Shown: positions 10,588 to 21,615 of the stretch, piece by piece
Numbering within the stretch: the stretch's first letter is position 1
Layout of the letters: each line of letters begins with the position of its first letter
Source: Gigantopelta aegis
Lineage: Eukaryota; Mollusca; Gastropoda; Neomphalida; Peltospiridae
DNA length: 64,000 bases
Assembly: GCF_016097555.1 (NCBI RefSeq)
Contig: NC_054704.1
Location: forward strand, 44,080,758-44,144,757
Direction: 5' to 3'
Translations under genes and position numbers: made by a program
The notes under the pieces: generated by a model
Seen by the model: the letters and a program-made list of their open reading frames with translations, nothing else
What the model was told of the DNA's origin: nothing
The model's database searches: none

Positions 10588-10811
10588 GTGTTTCCCAAAC
10601 AATAGACGAACAACAGACTTATGTTTATGTAGCTGAAAGGACTAAAGGTATTTTTGTACTAGCAAACAATTGGTTTATAAATTAACATATCATGGTTAAT
10701 TTGTGGAAATTGACCCAAACGTCACACGTTTTTATTACCTCTAGGCAGTGGACACCCTATCACGTCAAGAGAGTATTGTTTATCCAGACAGTTGCTATCT
10801 TTTTTTGTGTA

Positions 10812-10843
10812 ATAGGGGTGAGATGTAGCCCAGTGGTAAAACG

Positions 10844-10898
<55 letters not shown>

Positions 10899-10968
10899 CA
10901 CAACACAACACAACACAACACACATGTACAGTTTTAATAATTCACGTTGATGGTCGCAATATTAGCGG

Positions 10969-11010
<42 letters not shown>

Positions 11011-11030
11011 GCGCGCGCGCGGGCACACAA

Positions 11031-11056
<26 letters not shown>
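10812..11056 (+). repeat. SINE-1 head truncated by (AC)n arrays
   Basis: 10812-10849 is only the tRNA-like head start (GTGAGATGTAGCCCAGTGG, then AAACGCTCGC). The SINE then gives way to (AC)n at 10850-10897 and (ACACA)n to 10923. A second (AC)n with a CG-rich core lies at 10974-11055. Confidence 0.85.
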
Positions 11057-11061
<5 letters not shown>

Positions 11062-12744
11062 AACACGTATGTACAGTTTAAATGTGTAATAAATATTCAT
11101 GCACACTGTCCTAGCACGTGTTCCAGAAGCTCGGACGACACCTTACCACCAAGGACGTCCCATTCTTACATTGTCAGTAAGGTCTCGTACATGATGCACT
11201 GTGTGTTTTAAAGGCCCTGGTTTACCCAAGCGTCTGCTAATGACGAGGTTTGTCCAAACTATACTGATAATAGTATACTTCACGGGTTTATCGACGGCGG
11301 TTCATCATCACCCCAACACACACAAGTTATCTTAATGGATTTTTTTTTTTTAATTTAAATTTGTCAAACGCACCTCGCTATTTCGGCACAGCTTGAGACT
11401 ATTACGATCAAGCGGTTTACATTGTTTAGCTTTAAGACTGTTTTAAAACATAATTAATATAAAATATTTCACATTGTTATTATTTAATCAAAATGAAGAA
11501 AACAATCTGCTTATAATGAAGATTTAATTTCCGTTTCTATTTTATCGCTTCAGCATACAAGGTCATTTATTTTAATTTTATTTTTGAATTCTCTGTGCAA
11601 GAGCGTATTAAAGAAATCTTCAAACATATTTTTATACACTATATTAATATTGGACATAGGCCAGTGAACGGGGGGTGGGTGGGGGTGGAGTGAGGATTAG
11701 GTGGTCAAACAGCCCCTGCTTAAAGCGAATTTTCTTTTTTAAATATATATTTTCCTTGGAAGCAGAACTCGACCCCCCCCCCCCCCCATAAAAACATCAC
11801 CCGCCACAGTCTAGACCCCACCAGGCACAAATTCCTAAACACGTCTACGACCCGGCACTTTAATACGACCCCAGAACTTACTAGACTAATAGCCGACTGC
11901 ATAACCCAGAACTTCTAGAATTTTGTAAAAATCCACTAGCCAAGGGATCAGTGATTTAAAAAAGTTACTAGCCATGATTAAAAATTCACTAGCCCTACTT
12001 TAAATAAATACAATTTTACTAACAGTAATAATCAGATATGTCAACTAAAGAGGGACATGGAGCTTAAAATCCCCTAGAATGAGCGTGGGAAGAAGGCGCA
12101 GGATATTCATATTTACAAAATAAGACTTAAAAATGCAGCATTTGACAAGAGGTTTTTTCCACTAGTCGTCGGGCTAATTATAGTAGTTATTTACTAGCCC
12201 AACACTGAATATCTCTAGCCATGGGAGTGGGGCTACCATAATCGAGAAGCCCATAATCTTTAACCACTAAAAACCCCCACCTAGGCCGATCTTCGTCCTT
12301 CTTCGCCTACCACAGTCACCGGTTAAACACGTACATACAGAAACGTGGGGCGTACAGGCATCCAAACAGCTGCAGTTATTAAACAAGTGAATTAGAAAGA
12401 CTCAAACACCCTTTGAAAACACAGGCATTTGACACCATTCCCAGCCTTTGTGAGTTCCCTAAGTAATATGTGGGTAAACATTAAAACAGTCGACGAAGTA
12501 CCGGAAAACACCTTAAGAAAGAATGAAATCACGTTTGACAATACTCTGGCAGAAACTGAAAATATTGTAAAGTATAGAAGGAATGATGGTCAAATACATG
12601 CAAGTGTCTATATCCTTTAACCAGAATCTTTGAAGTGTGTGAGAAAACAAAAAAATACCGTGATATCTTATATAGCGTTTCGTTTGAATTATTGATTAAA
12701 TATTTTATATGCACTTTACCACACAGAATACTTTCTGTCCAGGA
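11057..12744. other. Spacer with one weak ORF
   Basis: Mostly AT-rich with poly-T and poly-C runs (11770-11788). 12445-12620 is open after an AG (ACACCATTCCCAG) and encodes about 58 residues (VPENTLRKNEITFDN and so on) to a TAA. I do not recognise it; it could be a short exon or chance. Confidence 0.3.
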
Positions 12745-13060
12745 AGGGGCGAGACGTAGCCCAGTGGTAAAGCGCCCGCTTGATGGGATCGGTTTGCGAT
12801 CCCCGTCAGTGGGCCATTGGGCTATTTCTCGCTCCAGCCAGTGCACCACGACTGGTACATCAAAGGCCGTGGTATGTGCTATCCTGTCTATGGGATGGTG
12901 CATATAAAAGATCCCTTGCTGCCAGTCGGAAAGAGTAGCCCGTGAAGTGGCGACAACGGGTTTCCTCCTTCAATAATATCTGTGTGGTCCTTAACCATAT
13001 GTCTGACGCCATATAACCGTAAATAAAATGTGTTGAGTGCGTCGTTAAATAAAACATTTC
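12745..13060 (+). repeat. SINE family 1b (family-1 head, family-2 tail) with target duplication
   Basis: Head GAGACGTAGCCCAGTGGT and B box GGTTTGCGATCCCC as in family 1, but the 3' half is the family-2 tail (TGTCTGACGCCATATAACCG, GTGTTGAGTGCGTCGTTAAA). It is flanked by CTGTCCAGGA at 12735-12744 and 13061-13070, so it inserted as one unit and is not a later fusion. Confidence 0.93.
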
Positions 13061-13070
13061 CTGTCCAGGA

Positions 13071-13974
13071 GAGGCTACCAAGGCTGCTGGACAATGTCCT
13101 CGGGACAGCGTGCTTGAAACGTAATTGGATATAGGCACGTCTCTTACTTTAAAAGTAAAAATATGTAACAGAACACAGTGCGTCTTGAATAGAACTCTCT
13201 GGCAAAGTTGTATCTACGACAGGCGTGCTTGAACAGTTCTATGATGGAAGTTTTTCCCAAATTACCAACACCCACAGAACACATACCAAATTTTAACCGG
13301 ACGCTGATATAACCCATTTCTGCCAACACCGTCCCCAATGTTGTTGTTTTTAGGTGGGTTTTTTTAAATAATAATTACAAGACCCCACAAAAAACAAAAC
13401 AAAAAAACAACAACACCCCAACAAAAAAAACCCCACACACACCAGAACCCCCCCAAAACAATAACAACAACAAAAACAAACACATTAAGTCCCACAACAG
13501 CAACAACAAAACAAAATAAACAAAAAAACATTAAAAAACCTAAGAACCACACATTAAGTCCCCACTCTAAATTTTACATTGTAATTAGCACTAAGCATCT
13601 CTTCACTTATAGTGTTATAGGAAGTTACCAACGGCTTGAATTACATACGGTTTTGAATGACACAATATTTAACGTCTTATTATGGGTACTGGACATCATG
13701 TTTATGGTATTCCGAAACACTCGGACTAAAAGTAACATTTGTTTGTAGAGAACTTGTGGTGTAAGTATCTCTCCGGCAATATTTGTACAACCTGGTGTCC
13801 CGAGCGAGTAGATCCACATTGTTTAAACACTTAAGCCAAGAACAAGCCCATGCAACGACTCATCTGTGTCTACATCTCATCATTACAACACATTCTGGGA
13901 TTTTAGTTGGTTCGCATTTTGTTAATTAGTAGACCATTCGACTGGTATACAAAAGTTCTTAGAATCGCTTTTTC
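13071..13974. other. Spacer with weak minus-strand coding-like pieces
   Basis: On the minus strand, 13338-13144 contains GVGNLGKTS, which fits the P-loop pattern GxxxxGK[ST], and 13819-13625 encodes MWIYSLGTPGCTNIAGEIL and more before a possible donor GTATGT. No confirmed splicing links them. 13365-13550 is low-complexity A/C-rich DNA. Confidence 0.25.
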
Positions 13975-14165
13975 AAAGTTTGTTTTGTTTAACGACACTA
14001 CTAAAACACATTGATTTATTAATAATCGGCTATTAAACATTTGGTAATTTTGACATAGTCTTAGAGAGGAAACCGCTATATTTTTCCATTAGTAGCAAGG
14101 GATCGTTTATATGCACCATCCCACAGAGGGGATAGTACATACCACGGCCGTTGATATATCTCGCT
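13975..14165 (-). repeat. SINE family 1, reverse, 5'-truncated
   Basis: Reads TTGTTTTGTTTAACGACAC through ATTAGTAGCAAGGGATCG to GTACATACCACGGCCGTTGA, the reverse complement of the tail and centre of family 1. Confidence 0.85.
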
Positions 14166-14354
14166 TTTTTTCAAGCACCCCTTTTTTTGTTTTGGATACA
14201 ACTACTGGCTTAAGTCTAGATCTAGTGTTGTGTCTACAACAATCGCGCTAGAAGATTTGCGACACTTCACTTGACTTCCCTGCATATATTGTTGTTATTG
14301 CTCCAGAATACTGGCTAGCAATAATGTCTGCAGAGCAGTTTGTTTAAAGTTTTC

Positions 14355-14617
14355 TTTCCTTTCAATTTCAATTTATTTTCGTGCTTATATCCAATTAAGG
14401 TTCAAGCACGCTGTCCTGAGCACACACCTCAGCTATCTCAGCTGTCTGTCCAGGTCAGTGGGTTAGTTGTTAGCTGGTTAGTGGTTAGTGAGAGAGAAGA
14501 AGGTGTAATGGCCTTACACCTACCAATATCGCTCTGGGTTGGAGCCGATACCGGGCTGCGAACCCTGTACCTACCAGCCTGTAGTCCGATGGCTTAATCA
14601 CTGCGCTACCAAAGCCG
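14355..14617 (-). repeat. SINE family 3, near full length, reverse
   Basis: Ends with the reverse of the family-3 head (CTGCGAACCCTGTACCTACC, GCTACCAAAGCCGG) and begins with its tail (TTTATTTTCGTGCTTATATC). Flanked by a TTTAAAGTTT-like repeat on both sides. Confidence 0.85.
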
Positions 14618-14699
14618 GTTTTAAAGTTTCCCTCCAATATTTGTGTGTTGATACAAACATAAGGCTAAACACCCAAGTTCTATGCTTGTGAATACCTTT

Positions 14700-14880
14700 T
14701 TTTGTGTGCTTATATCCATCTGGGCTGTGTCCAGGGCAATAGGTTAGTGGTTAGTAAGAGAGAATTTGGTGTAATGGCCTTACATATACCCATTAAGTCG
14801 TTAAAGTCGCACTATTTGTGAACAAGAACCCAGTACCTACCAGAGTTTGGTTTAACTAATACACCACCAAGGTCGGTTAA
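14700..14880 (-). repeat. SINE family 3, reverse, degenerate
   Basis: GTGTGCTTATATCC, GTCGTTAAAGTCGCAC, CCCAGTACCTACCAG and CACCACCAAGGTCGG preserve the family-3 order with losses. Confidence 0.7.
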
Positions 14881-15025
14881 ACATCATGTTATGTCAACCC
14901 CTAGTGGCCGCAGTTTGTGAAGAAAATTATACCTGACGTACAAGTGCAGCGGGGTGTGGGGATAGTGCCATTTGGACAGGTTTGACTCCTCAAAACAAAA
15001 TGACCAAACCTACCACTAACAACAA

Positions 15026-15069
<44 letters not shown>

Positions 15070-15762
15070 ATAAAACACCGATATAAATGAATGTATGAGA
15101 TGTAATTGTGTTATTTCGCAGTGAATGTTTTACGATAATATTCTTTTAGTGTTTTACTAACCAGCGAAATACCCGTTCAGCGATCGATTTAGTTACCACA
15201 TAGTAACAATAAGACTACGAAATAAAAAGAATATTTGAAATAGTGATGCATAAGTGATAACTTAAAAAAAAAAGAGTTATTAATAAGTCGTAATTGTTTA
15301 GTTTATTTTCTGTCATAGTATTACAGAGTTTTCAGCAGAGTTCGAAATTCCAATTGAAACAGCAATTTACTGCGTAGTAAGACTGAAATGATGAGATAAA
15401 AGGAATGTTTGAAATAGCTATGTTTATTTAATTGCAGGTGCACGCTGCTGGATGTATGTCTTCTAAATGTCATCTATAATGACGAGTGGGATTCTGGACA
15501 TAACGTAACTCACATCGACGAGTCTCGGCTTTCACAAACTGTTTACACCGCAGTTCCGTCTCTATTGTACAGACATCACCACCCAACAGCCATGTTTACT
15601 TTAAAACGACAGGGGAACAATGGGGTGCACGCTTCCCACACGGCTAGTAGTTTTGGCAGAAAATAAGAAAGGTTTGCAACTAGCTAATTCAAAAAAAAAA
15701 AAAAAAAAAAGAGAAAGAAAACCCCACCAAAACCCTCACACGCAAATACTAGTATTACAACA
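14881..15762. other. Spacer with (AAC)n and poly-A
   Basis: (AAC)n at 15020-15073 and an A20 run near 15690. No exon supported. Confidence 0.5.
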
Positions 15763-15905
15763 CTAGTCCGAAGGAACGTAGAAAGTGTGGTTCTTTCTAC
15801 GTCCGAATGTTGTTACATACCCTAAAAAAAATCCTTATATATAGCTGGTATTCAAAACTTGTGGCATCATGTTTCAACCGTTTCTCAACCAAAATAGTGC
15901 AACAA
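15763..15905 (+). repeat. Interspersed repeat I with a terminal hairpin
   Basis: ACGTAGAAAGTGTGGTTCTT followed by its inverse CTACGT gives a small hairpin. The sequence from CTAGTCCGAAGG to AAAATAGTGCAACAAAC matches 31318-31425. Confidence 0.7.
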
Positions 15906-16450
15906 ACAGTACAAATAGTACACACAAACCAAAAATGTATAACCTACCGAACTCACTAAATCCGATTGAAGTACTTGCATCATTATTAACAAAATAAATC
16001 TTCCAACGACAACATAAAACATTTACCCGCAATTTTAATTTTGCAAAATAGATGGAAGCAACTCGCCCTGCACATTAAGAAACATATTGACTTAATGTGC
16101 GCCTTGCACCATAACGACACCAGCGATTGAATCCAGCATCAATTTCCTATTGTATAAAATGTGTTAATATTTATAGAATGTGTGCCGCCAAATCAGCTCT
16201 CATTGACGACAGTAGTAATATGTCGCTAAAGCTACAACGTGCAACGTCTTAATGAACATACCCTGAATATAAATACAACCCCTCACAATTAAAAGGAGGA
16301 GAAGGGCAAAATGCTAGTTCCAAATACAGTGGAAATATGTATAGTGGTATCGTTAAATTAAACAAACTGTAACAAGTCCTATCACATACCTCACCAATGG
16401 CTGGCGTTTCCTTATTTAATGCGCAGTTTCAAGTTGAGTGCATTTCGAAC

Positions 16451-16760
16451 TTTGACACAGGGAGATGTTATTTGGTATAGTGCTACCTACAAAACTGTGA
16501 TTTTATCGGCATACCATCACCACCATCGTCATCATCATCATCACCACCACCACCACCACCACCACCATCATCACCACCACCACCACCACCACCACCAGCA
16601 TCACCACCAATACCATCATCATCATCACCACCACCACCATCACCACCCACCACCACCACCACAATAATAATCATCATCGTCACCACCGTTACCATCATCA
16701 TCACCACCATCATCATCACCACCTCCATCATCATCATCATCATCACCATTACCATCAACA
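16451..16760 (+). repeat. (CAC/CAT)n block with a conserved flank, copy 1
   Basis: A 60-bp unique-looking flank (GGAGATGTTATTTGGTATA, AACTGTGATTTTATCG) abuts about 245 bp of CAC/CAT triplets. The same flank followed by the same triplets occurs inverted at 21054-20520. The poly-His reading is not evidence of a protein. Confidence 0.85.
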
Positions 16761-16857
16761 ACAGTGTAATCATCTCTAATAAATAAATAAATAACATTTT
16801 AAAAACTGTTTAAAATAACAAACAGGTTGGAAAAACCCCAAGCAGTTTAAATTCATT

Positions 16858-18198
16858 ATATCAAGAGAGTATATCAAGAGAGTATATCAAGGAACTGTAC
16901 GGCCGCATCTTGAATACGGCTCATCAGCCTGGTCAACCACTGCAAAGACCAACCAGCAAGCTTTAGACAAGGTTCAAAACCAAGCTCTGCGAATCATAAC
17001 GGGATCCATGAAGTCTACACCCATTAAAGACATGGAAAAAACTGCAGCAATACAACCCCTTGGTGAGAGGAGAGATGCCAAGATCATGATCCAGGCAGAG
17101 AAATTCAGGTACCTGCCCAATCATCCAATGAAACAAAGAATGGATGGTCTGACAAAGAATCGTCTCAAACGTAGCAGTTTCATCCACCAAAGCAGAAGAC
17201 TTACTAGAGAACACCAAGCTAACCCGTTACCAAAGACACTTCCATTTTGCCCAACAGATCTTCCACAACCATGGAATGATGAACAAGCCAATCTACAGAT
17301 CAGCATGTCTGTCCCACAGTTGGCTTCAGCAGACTCCCAAAACGACCTGGTCAAACGGTCACTGGCAATGGCTATGATCAGTGACCGGTACCCAGAAGAA
17401 TCTTGGATCCATGCATACACTGATGGTTCGTCAACAAATGCTGTGGCCAATGGAGGGGCAGGCATATTTATCAAGCTCCCTTCAAGAAATACCCTAACTG
17501 CAAAAGTACCAACCGGCACCCACAGTTCCAACTACAATGCAGAAACCCATGCACTTATCAGGCTGCTACAATGATCAAGGATGCAAAAGAAGACTGTCAA
17601 CAAGTTGTCTTCCTCACAGATGCTCTCTCAGTCCTACAAGCCTTGCAAGGGGAAAAACTTCCTCACCTGAATGAAGCCATGCAAGAGGTAGCAAAGGAAA
17701 GACGAGTAGCTCTACAGTGGATCCCAGCACATTGTGGGATTCCAGGAAATGAGGAAGCAGACAGGCTAGCCAAGCTAGGAGCTAATCATGTACAGCCCAG
17801 CAACAACATTAGCTTCTCAGAGAAGAAAACCTTGATAAAGGCAGCCAACAGACCCAGGACAGAACAAGATGATTACCACCTTCTCAGTCGCTTGGAACAA
17901 GTAACTCTGTTGAGACTCCGGACAGGCCACAACCGACTGAATGCTCACATGTTCAGAAAGTTTAAACTTGCAGCAACACCAACCTGCAGTTGTGGCCTGG
18001 AAGACCAAACAGCAGAACACATCTTACAGGCGTGTCCAATTCATCAAGACCTGAGACAAGCTGAGTGGCCAATCGAAACTGCCATACACACCAAACTCTA
18101 TAGAAAGAGAGGCGAACTGGAAAAAACAGCTCATTTTATCTTACAGACTGGACTATTGGTCTAAATTGTGAAAGAGAAAAAAAAAAAAAAAAAAAAAA
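16858..18198 (+). mobile_element. 5'-truncated non-LTR retrotransposon
   Basis: Bounded by the 9-bp direct repeat AAATTCATT at 16849-16857 and 18199-18207, and ending in a poly-A tail of more than 20 A from 18179. The 5' end is truncated inside the reverse transcriptase and shows three tandem copies of a TATATCAAGAGAG-like unit at 16858-16889, an end irregularity. Coding content is given in the next entry. Confidence 0.9.
16882..18164 (+). pseudogene. Non-LTR retrotransposon ORF2 C-terminus: RT end, RNase H, zinc knuckle
   Basis: Frame 1 opens at 16882 with the end of a reverse transcriptase (RPHLEYGSSAW, QALRIITGS). It continues into an RNase H domain whose acidic residues are visible: D in YTDGSS, E in NAETHAL, D in FLTDALS and D in NEEADRLAK, plus WIPAHCGIPGN. 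A one-base loss near 17561 shifts the frame, so the first half ends at 17574 and the second runs from about 17571 to 18164. After RNase H comes a CxCG...H....C knuckle (TCSCGLEDQTAEHILQACP). RNase H behind RT is known from I-type and related clades. Lacks endonuclease and most of RT, so it cannot move by itself. Confidence 0.9.
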
Positions 18199-18207
18199 AA
18201 ATTCATT

Positions 18208-18956
18208 TCATTTTATATTTCATATTATTCAATAGTAAAACCAAACTTTTACACACAAACAAACAAACGAATAAATAAATAAATACTTAATTTACAAACA
18301 AAAAGGTCCCCACCTCCCCAAGCAGTTTCAATTTACTTTATTTCTATTCATTTTATTCAATATAAAAAACGAAACTTTCACGTATGATATACAATATTAT
18401 ATACCGTACTTGTTTTTATCTCAGCCGAGCTTGTCAGAATGCCTCAGTATCTGTAAACCCGAGGTTTATTTATTTTGGGCTTGAACTGCTTTACGCAATT
18501 CAAGATACAGAAAACACCTTTCTGCTTATGGTCAAATCTTTTAATCTGTATTTGTTAAAGGGCGAATAGACGGGTTATTGTCGATACAGCGAAAACACAG
18601 CGGAAGCGATTAACGGTATTTACTTCCCTTGGTTTACCCGCGAACCCAAAATGAGTGAAATTAGTTCCAGCTCGACTTGACGCATCGTCTGATCAGAGGA
18701 AGGGAGGGGTACATGTCGTGATAACAATGATGGGATTAAAACACGCCGTTGTCAAGGTCTCACGCGTTATAGAAACTGACATGGAAACACACCAACTACG
18801 TCTATATGTCCACTGTTTTATCGATAATAAACAAAAATAAGATAAAACCCTAAGCAAATAAATATATGTTAATAGATCACAGTTGAATGAATCGTTTTAA
18901 AAAAAAGTAAATAAATAAATATAGAAAGAAAGAAATATTTAACGTTTATAAGTAAG
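18208..18956. other. Spacer, nothing recognised
   Basis: AT-rich with short A-rich microsatellites (AAAC, AAAT). Small ORFs only. Confidence 0.4.
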
Positions 18957-18991
18957 TAATATATATATATATATAATATATATATATATAT

Positions 18992-19033
<42 letters not shown>

Positions 19034-19058
19034 TATATATATATATATATATATAATA

Positions 19059-19115
<57 letters not shown>

Positions 19116-19189
19116 AAAGCTAAAATATAAAAACTCGATTGAATGAATTGAAAATAAATAAATAAATAAATAGTTTATAATATTTATTA

Positions 19190-19260
<71 letters not shown>
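18957..19260. repeat. Interrupted (AT)n arrays
   Basis: Several (AT)n runs separated by short interruptions, about 240 bp of AT dinucleotide in total. Confidence 0.95.
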
Positions 19261-19266
<6 letters not shown>

Positions 19267-19552
19267 TAAACCGTTATTTAAATATCGTATTTAATATTAA
19301 ATGTTATCTGTATGACATGTGACATATTATTGTTTGTACAGTACATATGTCAAAATAAAACGTTTTTTTTGTCTGTTTAATGAATCACTTTAATTGTATT
19401 GATAGGCCACACATACAATTTGTACTTATAAAAGTTTCAGTTACTTAATAATATTACTTAGTATTAATATGCAAAAGCCAACGTACCATTTCGTAGTATA
19501 CTATACGGAATGATAACCTGGCTTGCGAAGATGATACGAAATTTGCCTTAGT

Positions 19553-20190
19553 GTTTAAAAACTAGGGTCTGTCTCGTGAAAATAGACACTATTATTTTGG
19601 TTAATATATAAACCAGTAACACATCTGAACCGGCCTCGGTGGCGTTGTGGTTAAGCCATCGGACTACAGACTGGTAGGTACAGGGTTCGCAGCCCAGTAC
19701 CGACTCCAGTCCAGAGCGAGTTCTTAAGGGCTCAATGGGTAGGTGTAAGACCACTACACTCTCTTCTCACTCACTAACCACTAAACAATTAACAACTGCA
19801 CTGTCCTGGACAGACAGCCCAGATAGCTGAGGAGTGTGCCGAGGACAGCGTGTTTGAACCTTAATTAGATATAAGCACGAAAATAAGTTGAAATGAAATG
19901 AACACATCTGAATAAATTTACAATAAAGTAAGTCAAGAGTTTGTAACGTTGAAAACGGGAAATATCCTCTAAAACTAGACTAAAGCTCGATTCCATAACC
20001 GTTACTGCTCAGAGGTACGTGCGTTTAAGAATGATAAAACACGCTTTTCGTGGTATTACACACACCAGGATGACCAGAAACACTTCGGATGTTTGGACAT
20101 GGATTATCTAAACAAATAAAATCTAAGTAATGTCTGGTTTTAAATATAAAAAAAACGATCCCATGAAAAATACTGTTTAAAAACTAGGGT
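19553..20190 (+). mobile_element. Repeat K copy, interrupted by a SINE
   Basis: Begins TTTAAAAACTAGGGTCTG and contains GTTAATATATAAACCAGTAA, CCATAACCGTTACTGCTCAG and CACCAGGATGACCAGAAACA, shared with copies at 26195-26540 and 55203-55520. The end near 20174 repeats TTTAAAAACTAGGGTCTG in the same orientation. Related by its terminus to the TTAA element at 48467. Confidence 0.7.
19630..19900 (+). repeat. SINE family 3, full length with target duplication
   Basis: tRNA-like head CCGGCCTCGGTGGCGTTGTG, B box GGGTTCGCAGCCC, tail ending AGCACGAAAATAAGTTGAAA. Flanked by AACACATCTGAA at 19618-19629 and 19901-19912. It lies inside repeat K and is therefore younger than that K copy. Confidence 0.95.
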
Positions 20191-20519
20191 CTGCGACTTT
20201 AAATTTAACTATACTGTCTACACAAAACGACGCCCATGTCATAAAGAGATTTCGTTGTTGTTTTAAGAATATTTTATCAACATAGTATCTTTTTTTGGCT
20301 TTAATAACTTGTTAATTAGGTTACCTACGACGTCTTGTTATCTGTTAAGTTTGAATAATACCACGTTGGGTTGATCTACAACTTATAATTTACGAGAAAC
20401 GCTTAAACACATAAGTGCACTAAAACACAAAACGATGACACTGCAGCCATGACATCAATGCCCCCAACAACTCGCTGCATGTTTTAGCAGAAAGATATCT
20501 TTTCCCGACACCATAACAA
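20191..20519. other. Spacer, nothing recognised
   Basis: No exon or named repeat. Confidence 0.4.
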
Positions 20520-21054
20520 CATATGGTGCTATTGGTGGTGGAGATGATGATGGTGGTGGTGGTGATGATGATGATGGTGGTGGTGGTGATGATGATGATG
20601 GTGGCGGTGGCGGTGGTGGTTGTGGTTGTGATGACGATGTTAATGATGATGATGATTATAGTGGTGGTGGTGATGATGGTGGTGATGATGATGATGTTGG
20701 TGATGATGATAGTTGTGGTGGTGATGATGATGATGATAATGATGATAGTGGTGGTGATGGTGGTGGTGATGATGGTGGTGGTGATGAGATGGTGGTGGTG
20801 ATGATAGTTGATGATGATGATGATGATGATGATGATAGTGGTGGTGGTGGTGTTGATGGTGATGATGGTGGTGATGATGATGATGTGATGATGGTGGTGA
20901 TGATGATGATGATGGTGGTGGTGGTGATGATGATGATGATGATGATGATGGTGATGATGATGGTGGTGGTGGTGGTGGTGGTGGTGGTGGTATGACGATA
21001 AAATCACAGTTCTGTTGGTAGCAGTATACCAAATAACATCTCCCCGTGTCAAAG
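20520..21054 (-). repeat. (CAC/CAT)n block with a conserved flank, copy 2
   Basis: Read on the minus strand from 21054: the same 60-bp flank as 16451, with a handful of substitutions, then about 470 bp of CAC/CAT triplets. The two copies are inverted relative to each other, 4 kb apart. Confidence 0.85.
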
Positions 21055-21479
21055 ATGATGATTATGAAGATCTTGAAATTAATAATTATTATCACACCAA
21101 AACAAATTATTAAATAAAACGCGCCCTATTATTTGTGTTGGGGTATGTCGTCATTTGATGAAGTATGCATATACATCGAGGTTTCCCCGACTTATTTACA
21201 GAACGTGGCGTATAATGGATACCAAAGGTAAGTGGGGCAGACGACAGCATTCTCTGAATTTTAGCAGGTATGTGAACTAATTAACTGAATGAGGTTGCGT
21301 GAAGAATTTGCTTTCAGTGACTCAACCACGCCGTTTCTCAATACATATTAAACTTAAGCAAGCACCCTAGAAAGAGGTGCCAGGGTTATGTACCTGTCTC
21401 GCTTATTACTTAATTTACGCAGATCACTGTAAAAAAACAAAAAAACAAAAAAAATTAGTGGCTTTAAATGCATCATGCC
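21055..21479. other. Spacer, nothing recognised
   Basis: No exon or named repeat. Confidence 0.4.
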
Positions 21480-21615
21480 AGGTCACTACACCGATTTCTC
21501 TCTCACTAACAACTAACATCTAACCACTAACCCATATAGCTGAGGAGTGTGCCCAGGACAGCGTGCTTGAACCTTAATTGAATATAAACACGGTAATAAA
21601 TATAAATTAAATGAA
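21480..21615 (+). repeat. SINE family 3 tail fragment
   Basis: CCACTAACCCATATAGCTGA through ACAGCGTGCTTGAACCTTAA to the A-rich end. The head is missing. Confidence 0.8.

Noticed and set aside
16419-16667. Poly-His protein with a GDVIWY start
   Set aside because: It is the CAC/CAT array plus its flank. The second copy differs from it mainly by amino-acid-changing substitutions, so there is no sign of protein-level constraint.
20420-21095. His/Ile/Thr-rich 210- and 151-codon ORFs
   Set aside because: Triplet-repeat readings in different frames of the same array.
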